64,000 nucleotides of DNA from Adenanthera pavonina (Eukaryota > Streptophyta > Magnoliopsida > Fabales > Fabaceae): NCBI GenBank assembly GCA_026686845.1, contig JAIVEN010000004.1:11626827-11690826 (forward strand), in the 5' to 3' direction. The position numbers and the translations under genes are program-made. This document shows, piece by piece, positions 33,240-45,273 of this stretch. The stretch's first letter is position 1. Every line of letters begins with the position of its first letter. The notes under the pieces were generated by a model. It worked only from the letters and a program-made list of their open reading frames with translations. It searched no databases and was not told where the DNA came from.

Positions 33240-36200
33240 AGGCAGAAATTCCAAACAGAAAAAAGCAGAAAACCTTTCAAGTACTTTAAAAGACGGTCTA
33301 CTCCCTTTATCAAGAAAGGAAGATGTTATATTTGCAGAAAGAAGGGACATTTTGCAAAACAATGTCCAAGTAAGACCAAAAGGGATGTTAAGATGCTCAG
33401 TAAGATTTATGAGACATTGTCTTTATCTTCTGATGAAGATTTTGAAGCTATTTATGAAGAGCAAGAATCTCAAGATGATTATACCAGTCTTATTATTCCT
33501 CAATCAGAGGAATCCAGTTCTGAACAAGATGAACTCACTATTCATCATCCCCGTCAGCATCAAATATGCAACATAAACCTGGTTAACCACTCTTCAGGAA
33601 CAGTACCTCTTCCTAATGTGAAGATTAAAGTTCTTGTGGATAAGTACCAGAAGCCTCTGCCAGCTATTGGATTTCTTGATACAGGATCATGTTGCAGTAT
33701 TATGAAACCACAAGTGCTACCACCAAAAGCCTGGATACCTCATCAAGAATACTTCACTACAGCTGATGGAAATTATTTCAGCATTGGATTAATCTCTAAA
33801 AGAAAGATAGGTATAAAGTTTTTCCCTAACTGTATTATCTGGGCTAGGATTCTTGGAAGTGAGTTACCCAATAAAGACTTGCTGATTGGTAATGATATTT
33901 ATCACTTAGTAAAAGGTTTACAGATCCTTCCAAAAGGGATTAAATTCAAGTCCTCTTTTATTCTATGGGAGCCAACTCGGAATCTTTATAAACTTCAACA
34001 AGCCCTTCCAGGATATGCCACTCTCAGGGATAAACTCCTCCCTCTATGTCCAGAAAGCCATGACAAGTTTAATCATCCTCATCCTCTATGGAAAAACAAG
34101 GATTTCTTCATCCGTCTTCCTTTTAAGAAGAATGAAGACATAAATCCTACTAAAGCTTCTCACCAAGGAATGTCTCCCGAAGATTTAGCTTTAGCAAGAG
34201 TTGAATATGCTAATCTGTTAGCATAGGGATTGATTGAACTAATAAAATCTCCATAGGCATGCTATGCATTCTATGTTGAGAAAGATGCAAAAAGAAGAAG
34301 GGGAAAAAAGAGATTCGTTGTTAATTACACCCCTCTTAACCATTTCTTACAGGATGACAAATTCCCTCTACCGAAGATTAACACTTAGACTGTTCATTTG
34401 AAAAGAGCAAAAATCTTTTCTAAGTTTGATCTCAAAGCAGAATTTTGGTAGCTTGGGATTCATCCCCAAGATAGATACAAGACAGCCTGCTGTATCTCGA
34501 ATGCCCAGTATCAATGGAAGGTCATGCCATTTGGGCTCAAACCTGCCCCATCTCTGTTCCAAAAAGCTATGGTGAGAATTTTTGAACCCATACTCCATTT
34601 GGCCTTAATTTACATTGATGATATTCTTCTGTACTCAGAAACAGAATAGGCCTATAAAGCCTTGTTAGCCCGATTTCACCAAATAGTCTAGACCTATGGA
34701 ATTATGTTATCCTCCACCAAAAGCCAAATAGGCTTAGCCTAAATTTAGTTTTTAGGGATGATATTCTCCGAAGGCCATTTTCAGCCCAGTCCTCATATTG
34801 CCCAACAACTGTTAAATTTCCCTGATAAATTGATAGCCAAACAGATCCAAAGTTTCTTGGGTATAATCAATTATATTCGAGACTTCATTCCACGTGTCAG
34901 CTAGTATACTAGCCAACTGTCCATACTCTTAAAGAAAAATCCTCCACCTTGGTCTGAACAACAAACGACAGCTATCAAAAGGTTAAAGGAAATTACTCAG
35001 CATCCACCTCCCTTAAAGATTCCTGACAAGGGATGTCTTATCCTCCAGACGGATACTAGTGAGAATTATTGGAGAGCAGTACTGATTGAAGAAGATGATG
35101 CCAAAAGATATTACTGTACGCAAGCAAGTGGACAGTTCAAGGACTCTGAAAAGCACTATCACACAATTTACAAGGAGATATTAGCTGTAAAATGAGGCAT
35201 TGAAAAGTTTAGCTTTTATCTCAGCTTTAATGAGTTTACTATGGAAATGGATAACCCATCCTTTCCAGCCATCCTCAATCAGAAGAAAAAGATCCTCCTA
35301 AAGAAACAATTGCTTCGATGGAAAGATTGGTTTTCACAGTATAAATTCACTGTCAAGCACATTAAAGAGAAACATAACCTACTTGCTGATCTCTTGTCTA
35401 GACCTCTTGCAAAAAATACTCAAGTGTCTGTTCTTCACAAAACACTACTCTTCATCTTTACCATCTCCAAAATGCCTAGACACCATAATCCTTCCTTCAC
35501 CCATATCAATTATGATTTAGTCGTCCCACCTTCTCAATTTCCAACCACCATCTCAGAGATAAACAATGTAGCCAGAAAAACCCTGTTCTACTATCTTCAC
35601 CTTTTTCTCTAAGCCACCGGTATTTCACCTAAGAGTACTTTGACCCTCTCTTACCCTATCTAGTTATTCCTTTCATAAAGGGTCCAATCACTCCAGAATT
35701 CATGTGGTATGTTTAGTCTGTATGTACTCTCTTTGCTTATACATTTACCTTACCTCCTAAACAAACCTACTATTTTCTCACTGACAAGAAAAATGAACAT
35801 TCCACCTTGTCCACTTTTCTCTCCTAGTATGCTCTTCTCTCCATCTGGAGAGGAAAACTGTACAATATCATATAGGAACATGATCTGTGGAACGTCCCTT
35901 CCTGGAAGCAAAAAGTCTATTCCTTCTTCATGGTTCATAAATTGTACCAGACTAATGATCATGGGCACTTGTTCACTTCGGTCCAATCCCACTTATGGGG
36001 AACTGCTATGCATTGGCCACTTAATGAAAAACATGTATTAATGAATTAAAAGAATTTCTTTTAAGTCTTAATAATTTTGCAGGTAATATTACTGAACAGA
36101 TATGCACTTCTCTCGGACCTCTCCCTGGTGAATTCTTGACCCAGATAAAGTGATGACTACAGGACAGGCTATTCCCTTTGAACGGCCTCATCTCTCTCTA

Positions 36201-36442
36201 ACTCCTGTAGAAGCCTCCACTAGTCAAGATCTTCGCATGGCAGATCTCTCAAGTGACCAAGATCCTTCACATTTTATGGATACACAAGATCCCTATAAAA
36301 TTGATCCACAATTTCTCCAAAACTTCCTTTCACAACATCTTGAAACAACTCCCTGTCATGAAGAATTTGATATTGACAAAGTGTTAGGAAAACAAAAAGA
36401 AAAGAAGCTGAAAAGAAGAAACTCTTGGAACCAGACATCATG
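33240..36442 (+). pseudogene. E2p Pol: zinc knuckle, protease, RT, RNase H, C-terminal domain
   Basis: CCHC knuckle at 33324-33365; protease DTGS at 33678-33689; RT YIDD motif at 34611-34622 with ILLYS following; RNase H about 35030-35400; C-terminal domain to the stop at 36442. In-frame stops at 34224, 34254, 34386, 34449, 34647, 34689, 34740, 34746, 34902, 35193 and near 35610, mostly TAG. Compared with E2m, E2p lost 4 nt near 35632, 1 nt near 36033 and 1 nt near 36136, six in total, so the frame is regained. Clearly dead. Confidence 0.8.
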
Positions 36443-36673
36443 AACAATCCAGCGGATCATGAACTATTCTGTGAAAACTTCTAAGTGTGCCAACAGCCTG
36501 TTTTGTCTTAGTGTGTCAACAGTTTGTAAATGTAACTTTTGTAATAAGCTGACAATGCCATTAGGGTTTGTCTGCCACGACTGAGTGTCATACATAAAGT
36601 ATGTCTGTAATAATTGTACCTTTATTTTGTCTGCTTGCAATCATTGTAAGAGTATTATGTGAGGCTCAAAGTC

Positions 36674-36681
36674 TATATAAG
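36674..36681 (+). promoter_or_regulatory. E2p TATA box
   Basis: TATATAAG in GTCTATATAAGAGCC, identical to E2m. It follows the ORF end by about 230 bp and precedes a leader of about 400 bp that runs to the primer-site end of the unit. It faces right into host DNA. Confidence 0.55.
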
Positions 36682-37348
36682 AGCCTAGTTTGTAATGTTT
36701 GAGGGAGGTGGAACTTACTTCGAAAACACCCTCTACCATAATACAATGTTCAGTTTCTAAAACTCTTTCTCTCTTTATAAGATTCTGCAGTAGATATATC
36801 TTTTCCTCATTTCACTAAGATTCTAGTATGCTCTACACTTGTCTCTCAAGAGAAACTTGTGTATCAGAAAGAATCTGACCCAAATCCATTTCTCAGTAAC
36901 ATCTTTGTAATTCCTGATTCAGGAGTTCTTCCAGTAAGTTATCCATGGTTGAGAATGATGATCCTAAAGTGTTCCTTGAGTCATTGAAACCCAGGAGAGG
37001 CTGTTTATACTCGGAAGTAATTGGATCATCACCATCTCTATGGTTTGCTTGTTGACATGAGCCACAGGTCTTGCATTACTGAGATAGGGACCAGGAAGCT
37101 GTAAAATTAAAGGAAATAAGTTCTCAAATAACTCAAACTATCATAGTCAAGAAAAAGTGACTTCACATTGCCTTCCACAGAGATCACTAGTAAGCTTGAA
37201 TTAAATGAGCAATCATGATGCACTACCAACGAGACAAGTCCAAATGCAATGGCACCACCACTAGCTGAGAATTTCCTAACGTCCCTACCATGGATGGAAT
37301 TAATAAAAAAGGTGGACTATTTTTTTTTTTTGGGTGGGGGGAATTTAG

Positions 37349-37351
<3 letters not shown>

Positions 37352-37401
<50 letters not shown>
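37352..37401 (+). repeat. (TAA)n microsatellite
   Basis: About 16 perfect TAA units, next to a poly-T/poly-G run. The Ile- or Leu-rich ORFs here are artefacts. Confidence 0.95.
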
Positions 37402-38056
37402 GTGACAAAATCATATAGTAGGATCTGTTAATATCAAAATTATTAAAAAAAAAAGAAAGAAAATCAAATATTATGCCACAAAATAATAATATAGACAGCC
37501 CAAAACAAGGCTAATAAATCAAATCATCAAACTATTGTTAAGTCATTTTTCTTAAATGACTTCCATTAAAAATTATCTAATAATAGAAATGGATGTAAAG
37601 TAGAGCATTCAAGCAGAGTACTGTTATTGATGCTTCAATTGTGACAGAAGTTACCAACAAAAAGGAAGAGAAAGCTAGATATATAGCAAAAGATAAATGA
37701 AAAAAAGCAATTTATAAACAAAATTTGAATGCATAATTACCTTTTTCTTTTTTAAGATAATGGAAGAATTCCAAGGAGCTTAGAGCAAACGGACAGCCGA
37801 GCTTAAATAGATCCTACTGACTTGAAATCTAAAAGATTCTCAATAACTATTGATTCAAAAACTCAATTAATTATTAATTAAAATTTTACACAAAATACAC
37901 AGTAAACATTAAAACAACAAATAAATATAGTACTATAAACATAATTAAAATGTATTCTTACCTTTTTTTTCTTTGAAGCATGGATGGATGAATTTAATAA
38001 TGAAAATGAAAGTGGAAGAAATAATTTGATGGAAACTCGAGCGCACAAACTACACA

Positions 38057-39736
38057 CACTACAAAAAATTTGACTTTCTGCGGCGACAAAAGTCGCCGCT
38101 GAAAGAAGGAATGTCGCTGCCGAAAGTTTTCAGCGGTGACATTTTTGTCGCCACCATGTCGCCGCCACAAATCTCGTTACCGAAAGTTTGGCGACGATAA
38201 AAATGTCGCCGCCAAAAGTTGACATTCAGTGGCGAAAAAAGTTGTCGCTGAAAATATAAATTGTCGCCACCAAATATTTCTCATTTGGCGACAACATTTA
38301 GTCGCCGCTGAAAATTTATCATTTGGTGACAACATTTAATCGCCACTGAAAGTCATTTGGCCATGTCATCACTCTGTCAACCACTGGACCCCACCACGTC
38401 ACCATCACCGTCGGACGGCCGCCGCCAGACCGCCACCGCCAAACGGCCGCCACGTCACCTCCCATGTCACCACCACCAAACGGCCGCCACGTCACCTCCC
38501 ATGTCACCACCGCCACGTCATATATTTGTTTCAAATGTGCGTTCGCCTTGGTTCGAACCCATGACCTCTTGCTTGTAATGCCTTTGTGTTTACTCTCCTG
38601 CCAGTTGAGCTAAAATGCACCTGCAGTCTTTATATGAGATATTAAATATATATTGTTTATCTACACACTAATACACACACATATATTTATAAATCAATAT
38701 TATTATTAAAAAATACACATATATTTTATTTTCAATTATTAATATCATTAAATATTTTATTTATATACATATATATTTATATTTATTGGTAATAAATAAT
38801 ATTAATATTAATTTATACGTTAAAAATATTAGAAATTAAATTAACCTAATAAGAATTCCTCCAAATATAGGGTTGATCACATTAAATAATTAGCGATTAG
38901 TTTATCTTCCTATTTTTTTTTTGGAGTTATCAATCCCTTTATGAATTAAAAAAAATTATCCTAATAAGAATAACATATTTCATTAATTAGGATAAGGAAA
39001 AGTAAAAATAAATATAGATAGAATTCAATATTCAACATTTCAAATCTTTAATCTCCGGTAGAGATAAAATACTTTCAAAATGTCCAGAATATTTTACATA
39101 AAAAAATAGTAAAATACTTTATCTTTAAATAAATATACTAGATAATATAAAATATATATTAAATATCTAATTACTTATAATAAAAATGTATAAATAAAAC
39201 ACAATTATTATTTTAATATGTCATTTATTAATTTTTAAAATGAAAATAGAAAAAATTTACAAAATTAACTTTAGCGGCGACATTTAAAGGTCGCCACCGA
39301 AAGTCTTACTTTCAGTGGCGACATCAGTAAGTTGCCGCTGAAAGTTGAACTTTCGGCGGCAACTCCTTCAATCGCCACTGAAAGACTGACTTTCAGTGGC
39401 GTTTTACTTGATCGCCGCTGAAAAGGCGAACTTTCAGCGGCGACTCGCTTGATCGCCGCTGAAAGATTGACTTTCAGCGACAACTTGCTCAATCGCAGCT
39501 GAAAGTCGAACTTTCAGTGGCGTTTCACTTGATCGCCGCTGAAAGTCAATCTTTCAGCGGTGACCTTTTTCAGTCACCGCTGAAAGGCGAACTTTCAGCG
39601 GCGACTCGCTTGATCGCCGCTGAAAGATTGACTTTCAGTGGCGACTCGCTCTATCGCCGCTGAAAGTGTATTTTCAGCGGCGACTCTTTTAGTCGCCGCC
39701 GAAAGTCGTCACTGAAGGTCTTTTTTTTTTGTAGTG
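38057..39736. mobile_element. Non-autonomous CACTA transposon (1680 bp)
   Basis: Left end CACTACAAAAAA, right end TTTTTTGTAGTG, flanked by the 3-bp duplication ACA (38054-38056, 39737-39739). The D2 copy at 10216-10222 provides the empty site. Both subterminal regions are built of palindromic units of about 31-36 bp of the type CTTTCAGCGGCGAC...GTCGCCGCTGAAAG: several at 38080-38350 and eleven at 39268-39720. Such arrays bind the CACTA accessory protein. No transposase ORF; the ORF at 38357-38578 is repeat-derived. Confidence 0.9.
38540..38622 (-). repeat. tRNA-like sequence inside the CACTA element
   Basis: On minus: A box TAGCTCAACTGG (38601-38612) and B box GGGTTCGAACC (38550-38560). Flanking GTGCATT and AACGCAC can pair in 6 of 7 positions as an acceptor stem. 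T-stem pairing is poor and the anticodon arm is too long, so it is a tRNA-derived or SINE-like relic rather than a working tRNA. Confidence 0.45.
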
Positions 39737-41766
39737 ACACCCGAAACAAGCCCTACACAAATGAAAAGAGGTGGAATAAATTTTATTTTTTCTAACCAAA
39801 AAACAAAAACAAATTTAAAACTTATAAGATAATCAATAAAATTCAACTTGAGTACTTCCATAACTAAAGAAGTCAGCAACAAAAAAAAAATAAATGATTC
39901 TAAAAAGATTATAATTCTTTTTAAAGGCTAAATTTATCTACAAAATTTTAAAAATATTACGTTTGATGAAAAATGTTGCAAAGTTACTTATAAATATAAT
40001 TATATATTTTAAAATCCAATAATAATGATTTAAAACCTAATAATAACTCGATCTTTGAAAATAATTATAAAAGATAATTAAATTTCTTACATGTAATTTA
40101 ATAGAAATATGGAACCAGAAACTAAAGGTGCAAGGTGGCTTCTATACAAGAAATAAGTGAACAATCTAGGCACAAAACAAAGATCAAGATGTGTAATACC
40201 TCTAAATGCCTTTTAAGGAAAAAAAAATCTTGAAGACCATATCAGCTGATGACTAGCATAATAACGGAAGACTCCCGAGAAAACTTGGACATGCAAACAT
40301 CGAAGCAAAAGCCAATAGTATTAATTTGAGTGGAGAAACAAATGAGAAAAAGAAAAGTGAAAATATAAACTATACATATAAGGAAAAACAAATAGGGATA
40401 ACAACGAAAATATGAAAAGAAACATAGTACAAATTAATAGATTTTAATTACCTAGCTATTTTTGTAGACATTAAATAAGAGCAAGGCGTAACCAAGAGAA
40501 AGTGAAAGGAATTGGATCTGAGAGAGGGAACAAGAGCACAGAGATTGCGAAGCAAAAGTGAATAAAGATTTCAGCAATGAAAGATGAGTCGGTGGAGTAG
40601 TGCAGTGAGATGAAGAAAGTGTGAGATATTATGATGAGGTCAATTTCAAATGTCACTGTATGCATTCCACCAAATTCTGGTCTCTCAACAGGTCCCCACC
40701 AGAGAAAAAGGTACATCAATAATTGATGAATGCGTACGTACGGCCTTCCCCAGTTCCCTCTAAGGTGTGTCGGTGAAATAGTAATTGAAATGAACAATAG
40801 GATAATATTTAATGTTTTTTAATATATATAACAATAATACTCTTTAAGAATATTATTTTTTATAAATGCATATGTTTGCCCTCACTTGTTACTGTTCACA
40901 ATATTAACTTTTTTTTTAATGCACCCAATGTTATGACAAATATCACTTCAATTCAATTAAAGAATTTATCGAGATTTAGACTAATTCAAATTAAATTAAA
41001 TATGATCATTTCAAGTAGTAAATTTTATCACCTAGTATTTTTTGTGAGATGTGACCACACTCTCTAAAGTTAATTTTAACAAAAATATTTTTTATCACCC
41101 CAAGAATATAAAAATTTGCTTTTTCTCTTCGCTTTAAATTTTTTTTCTTCCAACAAAAATGTCTCATAAGTATTTCTCTTATAATGAGGGTAATATATAT
41201 TTTTTAAAGGATTTTATTATATATATATATGGCTCTTTGAATTGAAAACTAAAAAGAAAAGCAAGTAACGATGCCAAAATACGGTAAAAGATGATGCCAA
41301 AGTAGAATTATACTTTCTCTTATCCAAAGTATAAGTCATATTTAATTAATTACATAGAAACCAGGATACACAATCCAACTCAAAATAATCACTACAAGAC
41401 ATCAAGAATGCAAGAATCATGTCACCACATTGTTCCAAACTAGGATACACAATCAAACTCGTAATATGCCAATCGATATGTCAAGGAGCCCATTCTTCAA
41501 ATGTAACATCTTATACATAAGTTCATTTCCCATGTATTAAACTCCTTTTAAGTCTAATTATACTTGATCCTAAGCTTAAATCACATAAGAATAAAAATCA
41601 GAATTTTCAAAATTTTCGGTTACTGTTCATGTGGTAGTTTCCACTTTGCCAACTGAACTTTGAAAATTCATAACTAATTCTAGAAAAATTATTTCATAGT
41701 GATTCAAGTCTCTAAGAATAAAAAACCTTCTATACATGGGAAAAATATGAAACAGATAATTCTATT

Positions 41767-43418
41767 TGTTGAATCAAGTGTTTTGATGATTCCAAACTAA
41801 ACTTCAAGAGCTTGGAATAAAGATATCAAAGGTGCACAAAAAGTTCAAGTGAAGGAATCATGGAGAAATCAGTGCAAAGATTTATGTAGGATGTTTTGAT
41901 TTGAGTAAAAGACTTTGATTTGCTGAAAAGATGTTTTAAAACTTTGATTCTATATTAAATCATGGAATATTTGAATAATACTCACCAACAGACGAAGTTT
42001 GAAAGGTTAATATTGATCTATCATCTTGGAAATTCGAACTTTGACTTTGGAAATTTGAATTTCGTATTAAAATAGAACAAGTCTGAAGAGAAGCTTCTCT
42101 GACAGAAGAATTTTGACTTGAGAAAATTCAAATTTTGATAAGTGTCTGAAAGGAGCTTTCAGTAACAGACGAACTTTGGATTTTGAAAATTTGAATTTCA
42201 GACAAAATGTAACTTATGAAAACTAAAGAAATTCGTCTGAAATTATGCCAAAGTTCATCTGAAACCAAGTTTAGATTGGATTTCAAAATTGGTCACTGAT
42301 AGACGAACTTTGAACATGAAAATTCAAATTTCAGAAACTAAGCTTGTGAGTCTGTTATAATGATATGTTGACATACGAATGACAGTATTTATAAATTCAA
42401 ATTTTGAAGTAAGTCTGAAAAGAGGTCTCTCTGACAGACGAACTTTCCCCTTTGAAAATTTGAATTTTGAACTATACAAACTACTGTGACTTATAAACCA
42501 GCTACGGACAGACGAATTTTAGGGTTCTAAAATTAGAATTTCGAAGGCACTGTAGCAAATTGAAAATACTGTTCACACTTAACAGAAAAACTTTCTACTT
42601 GAAAATTTGTATGTCACAACATAGAAACATTTTCAAAATATCAAAATTCGAATTTCACTTCACGACAGACGAACTTCGGGTATTCAACGTTGAAGTTGTT
42701 AACCTTCAGTTTCTGTGAAATTTGTCTGTTGACCAACTGAAATTCAAATTTCAGAGTGTCAAAAGCATTAAATGCGGTTGGTTAACGGATAGTTTTTCAG
42801 AGTAACCATTAGATAACTTCTCCAACGGATAGATTTTGTCTCTAACATATAGTTGATACCTAAATCTATAAATATAACATCATTTGAAGTTGTGGGTAAT
42901 GATTTTAACATTGTATATACTGAAACTCTGTCAAATCATCAACTCAAAGTCTCTTACTCTCTCACTTTAATATTTTGTACTTCAACTTTCATATTCACTC
43001 TATTTAAAAGAGTTTAATCATTGTAAATAATCTTATCTTCATCTGGAAGAAAGATTTTCTTGTGAGGGGATATCACAAGGGATTGGGAAGCACTTTGTAG
43101 GAGTGCATAGAGTGAACGAGTGAGCTCTAGAAACAAAGCATCATCTTTGTACTGAGACATTTGCAAGAAGCCCACTAAATTCTTGCAGAATAGTGGAAAA
43201 TCTCAAGTGGTGACTTGGGGACTGGACGTAGGTCAAGTGGAGAGACTGAACCAGGATAAATATCTAAGTTTTATTCTCTTTGCTGCAACTTTTACAGTTT
43301 ATTCTCTTATACTCTATTTTGCTATCTATACTTTGCTTTCTTCACTTTCTTGATATTTTGCAGAAAATTTTCAAGCTTCCCAATTCACCTCCCTCTTAGG
43401 AAGCCAGCTTTTTTAACA
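41767..43418 (+). repeat. K2 5' LTR (1652 bp)
   Basis: Starts TGTTGAATCAAG and ends TTTTTTAACA. It is the reverse complement family of the K1 and K3 LTRs. TATA-like TATAAATATA at 42867-42876. U3 (41990-42680) contains at least five exact CAGACGAA motifs plus many variants. Confidence 0.9.
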
Positions 43419-43420
43419 AG

Positions 43421-43432
43421 TGGTATCAGAGC
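43421..43432 (+). promoter_or_regulatory. K2 tRNA-Met primer binding site
   Basis: TGGTATCAGAGC, 2 nt after the LTR. Confidence 0.9.
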
Positions 43433-43473
43433 CCGGATTCCCAATCAAAGGATTTCACAGTTCGGGAATTAAA

Positions 43474-45273
43474 ATGGCTGGCTTTGGAGAAAGCATATTA
43501 CCAGAAGGAAACAACACAAATAGACCACCTGGTTTCAGTGGAGAACACTATGGTTACTAGAAGATGAGGATGCAAATCTATCTCTAGTCAATTGATCTGG
43601 ACATCTGGTCAGTCATTCAGAAAGGAGATTTGGTCCCAATGGCTTTGGAAGATGATGGGAAGTACAAGAGAAGCAAGAAGCTGAATGGAATGAGGAAGAT
43701 AGAAGAAGAGTCTTGCTGAACTTCAAGGCAAAATACTGTTTGGTCAGTGCTTTGAATCAAGACGAATTCTACAGGGTCTCACAATGCTCCACTGCCAATG
43801 AAATGTGGGATACCCTGCAAATTGCTCATGAAGGAACAACTGGAGTCAGGAAAAATAAACTGAATACATGCATAGGTGAATATGAAAGCTTCAGAATGGC
43901 TGAAGGAGATAATGTAAAAGAGCTACAAAAGAGATTCACCCTCATTGTGAATCAACTAAAGAGCCTGGAAAAGGAGTACACTCAAACAGAAAAAGTAAGA
44001 AAGATCCTCAGAGCTCTCCCTCTGGAATGGCAACCCAAAGTAACAGCAATAGAGGAAGCCAGAGGAGAATCAATGGCCTCTGTCACAGCTCTTTTTAGCA
44101 GCCTCGAGGAGTATGAAGGAAAAAATGAAGGCTCTCAAGGAGGCTGGACAAGACAGAAAGAAGAAAGGTCTTGCTCTAAAAGCTATTGAGGACAAAGAAG
44201 AAGAATTTGACGATGGAGATGAGCTAGATGAAGAAACTCTGGCTATGATGGTCAGAAAATTTGCAAGATTCTACAGCAAATAGAGAAATAAGAAAATATT
44301 CAAGAAAGTAGCAGCTGGAGATAGTAAGAAGGAAGCAAAAGAGCCTATCACTTGCTATGAGTGCAAAAAGCAGGGACATATCAAATGGAATTGTCTACAA
44401 TTCTTGAAGAAGGAAGAAAAAGAAAAGAAAACTGCAGACAAAGATAAGAAGAAAAGAGCTTATATCTCATCAATATGGGGCAACAGCTCAGATGAAGAAG
44501 AAGATGATGAAGATGAAATTGCCAACATCTGTCTCATGGCACTTGCCTCTGAAGAAGCTGAAATCCCATGCAGCGGTGATCAAGAAGATGAGGTATATGA
44601 ATCTGAACCTTCCTATTCTGAATTATTGGATGCATTTCATGAGCTGCATGATGAGTTTGTTAAGGTTGCTAAAGAATTGAAGCAAGCTAAGAAAAAGATT
44701 AACAAACTAGAATCTCAATGCAACATCTCTGAAATTGCTTCTCTACCTATTGCTGAATATGCCTGCTGTAAATCATGTATTGAACTAAAGCAAACCAATG
44801 AATATCTAGTGAAAAGCATGTCTAGGCTCACTAGAGGTAAAGATATGTTGTTTACTTTAATGGGAAGCCAAAGAATATCACAAGGAAAGGCTGGACTTGG
44901 TTATGATCCTTGTGCTGTAAAAGAAAAGATTAGGAAGAAAAATCAGAATGTGTACATAAGATATTTTGTGCATGCTAATAGCGATAGAAAGAAAAATCAT
45001 ATGTCACATCACATTAAATCATATAATCAACCAAGGCATGCAAAACAAAAATATTATCTGCATTATTTTCTTCCTGCTTCTCAATCTAATAGTCCCTTTA
45101 CCACCTGTCACTTCTGTAACAAAAAAGGACATATTTCTAGTTCATGTGCTTTAAAGAAAAATGGACTTGACAGGAAGGTTAAATGGATTCCCAAAGGTAT
45201 ATCTGTATCTAGGGAAAAGACTACTGACAGAAAAGGACCCAAGCAAATTTGGGTACCTAAAAAGAAAATATGA
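43474..45273 (+). pseudogene. K2 Gag, long form with two zinc knuckles
   Basis: Start ATG 43474 (MAGFGES). UBN2-type capsid domain, acidic linker, CCHC knuckle 1 (44353-44394), acidic DEDEIAN segment, then the extension encoded in the candidate intron: helical heptad-rich part (44640-44720), basic part, CCHC knuckle 2 (45106-45147), ending in KQIWVPKKKI and TGA 45271-45273. Breaks: TAG 43558-43560 and 43585-43587, TAG 44281-44283, and frameshifts near 43670 and 44126 (one extra A in a short A tract). 44404-45273 is fully open. Confidence 0.85.

Larger units (their letters stand above)
18908..37098 (+). mobile_element. Endogenous caulimovirid copy E2p, full genome unit split by K1
   Basis: Two parts, 18908-20397 and 31416-37098, add up to 7173 bp, close to the size of a petuvirus genome. 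It starts with GAGATAGGGACAGGAAG followed by the tRNA-Met primer site and ends with the near-identical GAGATAGGGACCAGGAAG (37081-37098), giving about 17 bp of terminal redundancy. Gene order: movement protein, linker, coat protein, zinc knuckle, protease, RT, RNase H, C-terminal domain, promoter. No integrase. Correcting for the K1 insertion, movement protein and Pol are in the same frame, which points to one ancestral polyprotein ORF. Confidence 0.85.
37099..41766. repeat. AT-rich host DNA, repeat copy D3
   Basis: Direct homolog of D2: blocks at 37105-37165, 37840-38053, 39737-40300 and 40310-41220 match 9912-9975, 9978-10215, 10220-10700 and 11690-12800. D3 carries two segments absent from D2: about 670 bp at 37170-37830 (with a TAA microsatellite) and the CACTA element. 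No host exon is convincing. 41230-41766 is unclassified AT-rich DNA. Confidence 0.5.

Noticed and set aside
37223..37431. Poly-Leu and poly-Ile ORFs
   Set aside because: Translation of the TAA microsatellite.
38357..38578. Ser/Pro-rich ORF inside the CACTA element
   Set aside because: Produced by repeated CCACCGCCA/CACGTCACC units; no transposase similarity.
39271..39492. 73-aa minus ORF with internal repeats
   Set aside because: Translation of the palindromic CACTA subterminal array.
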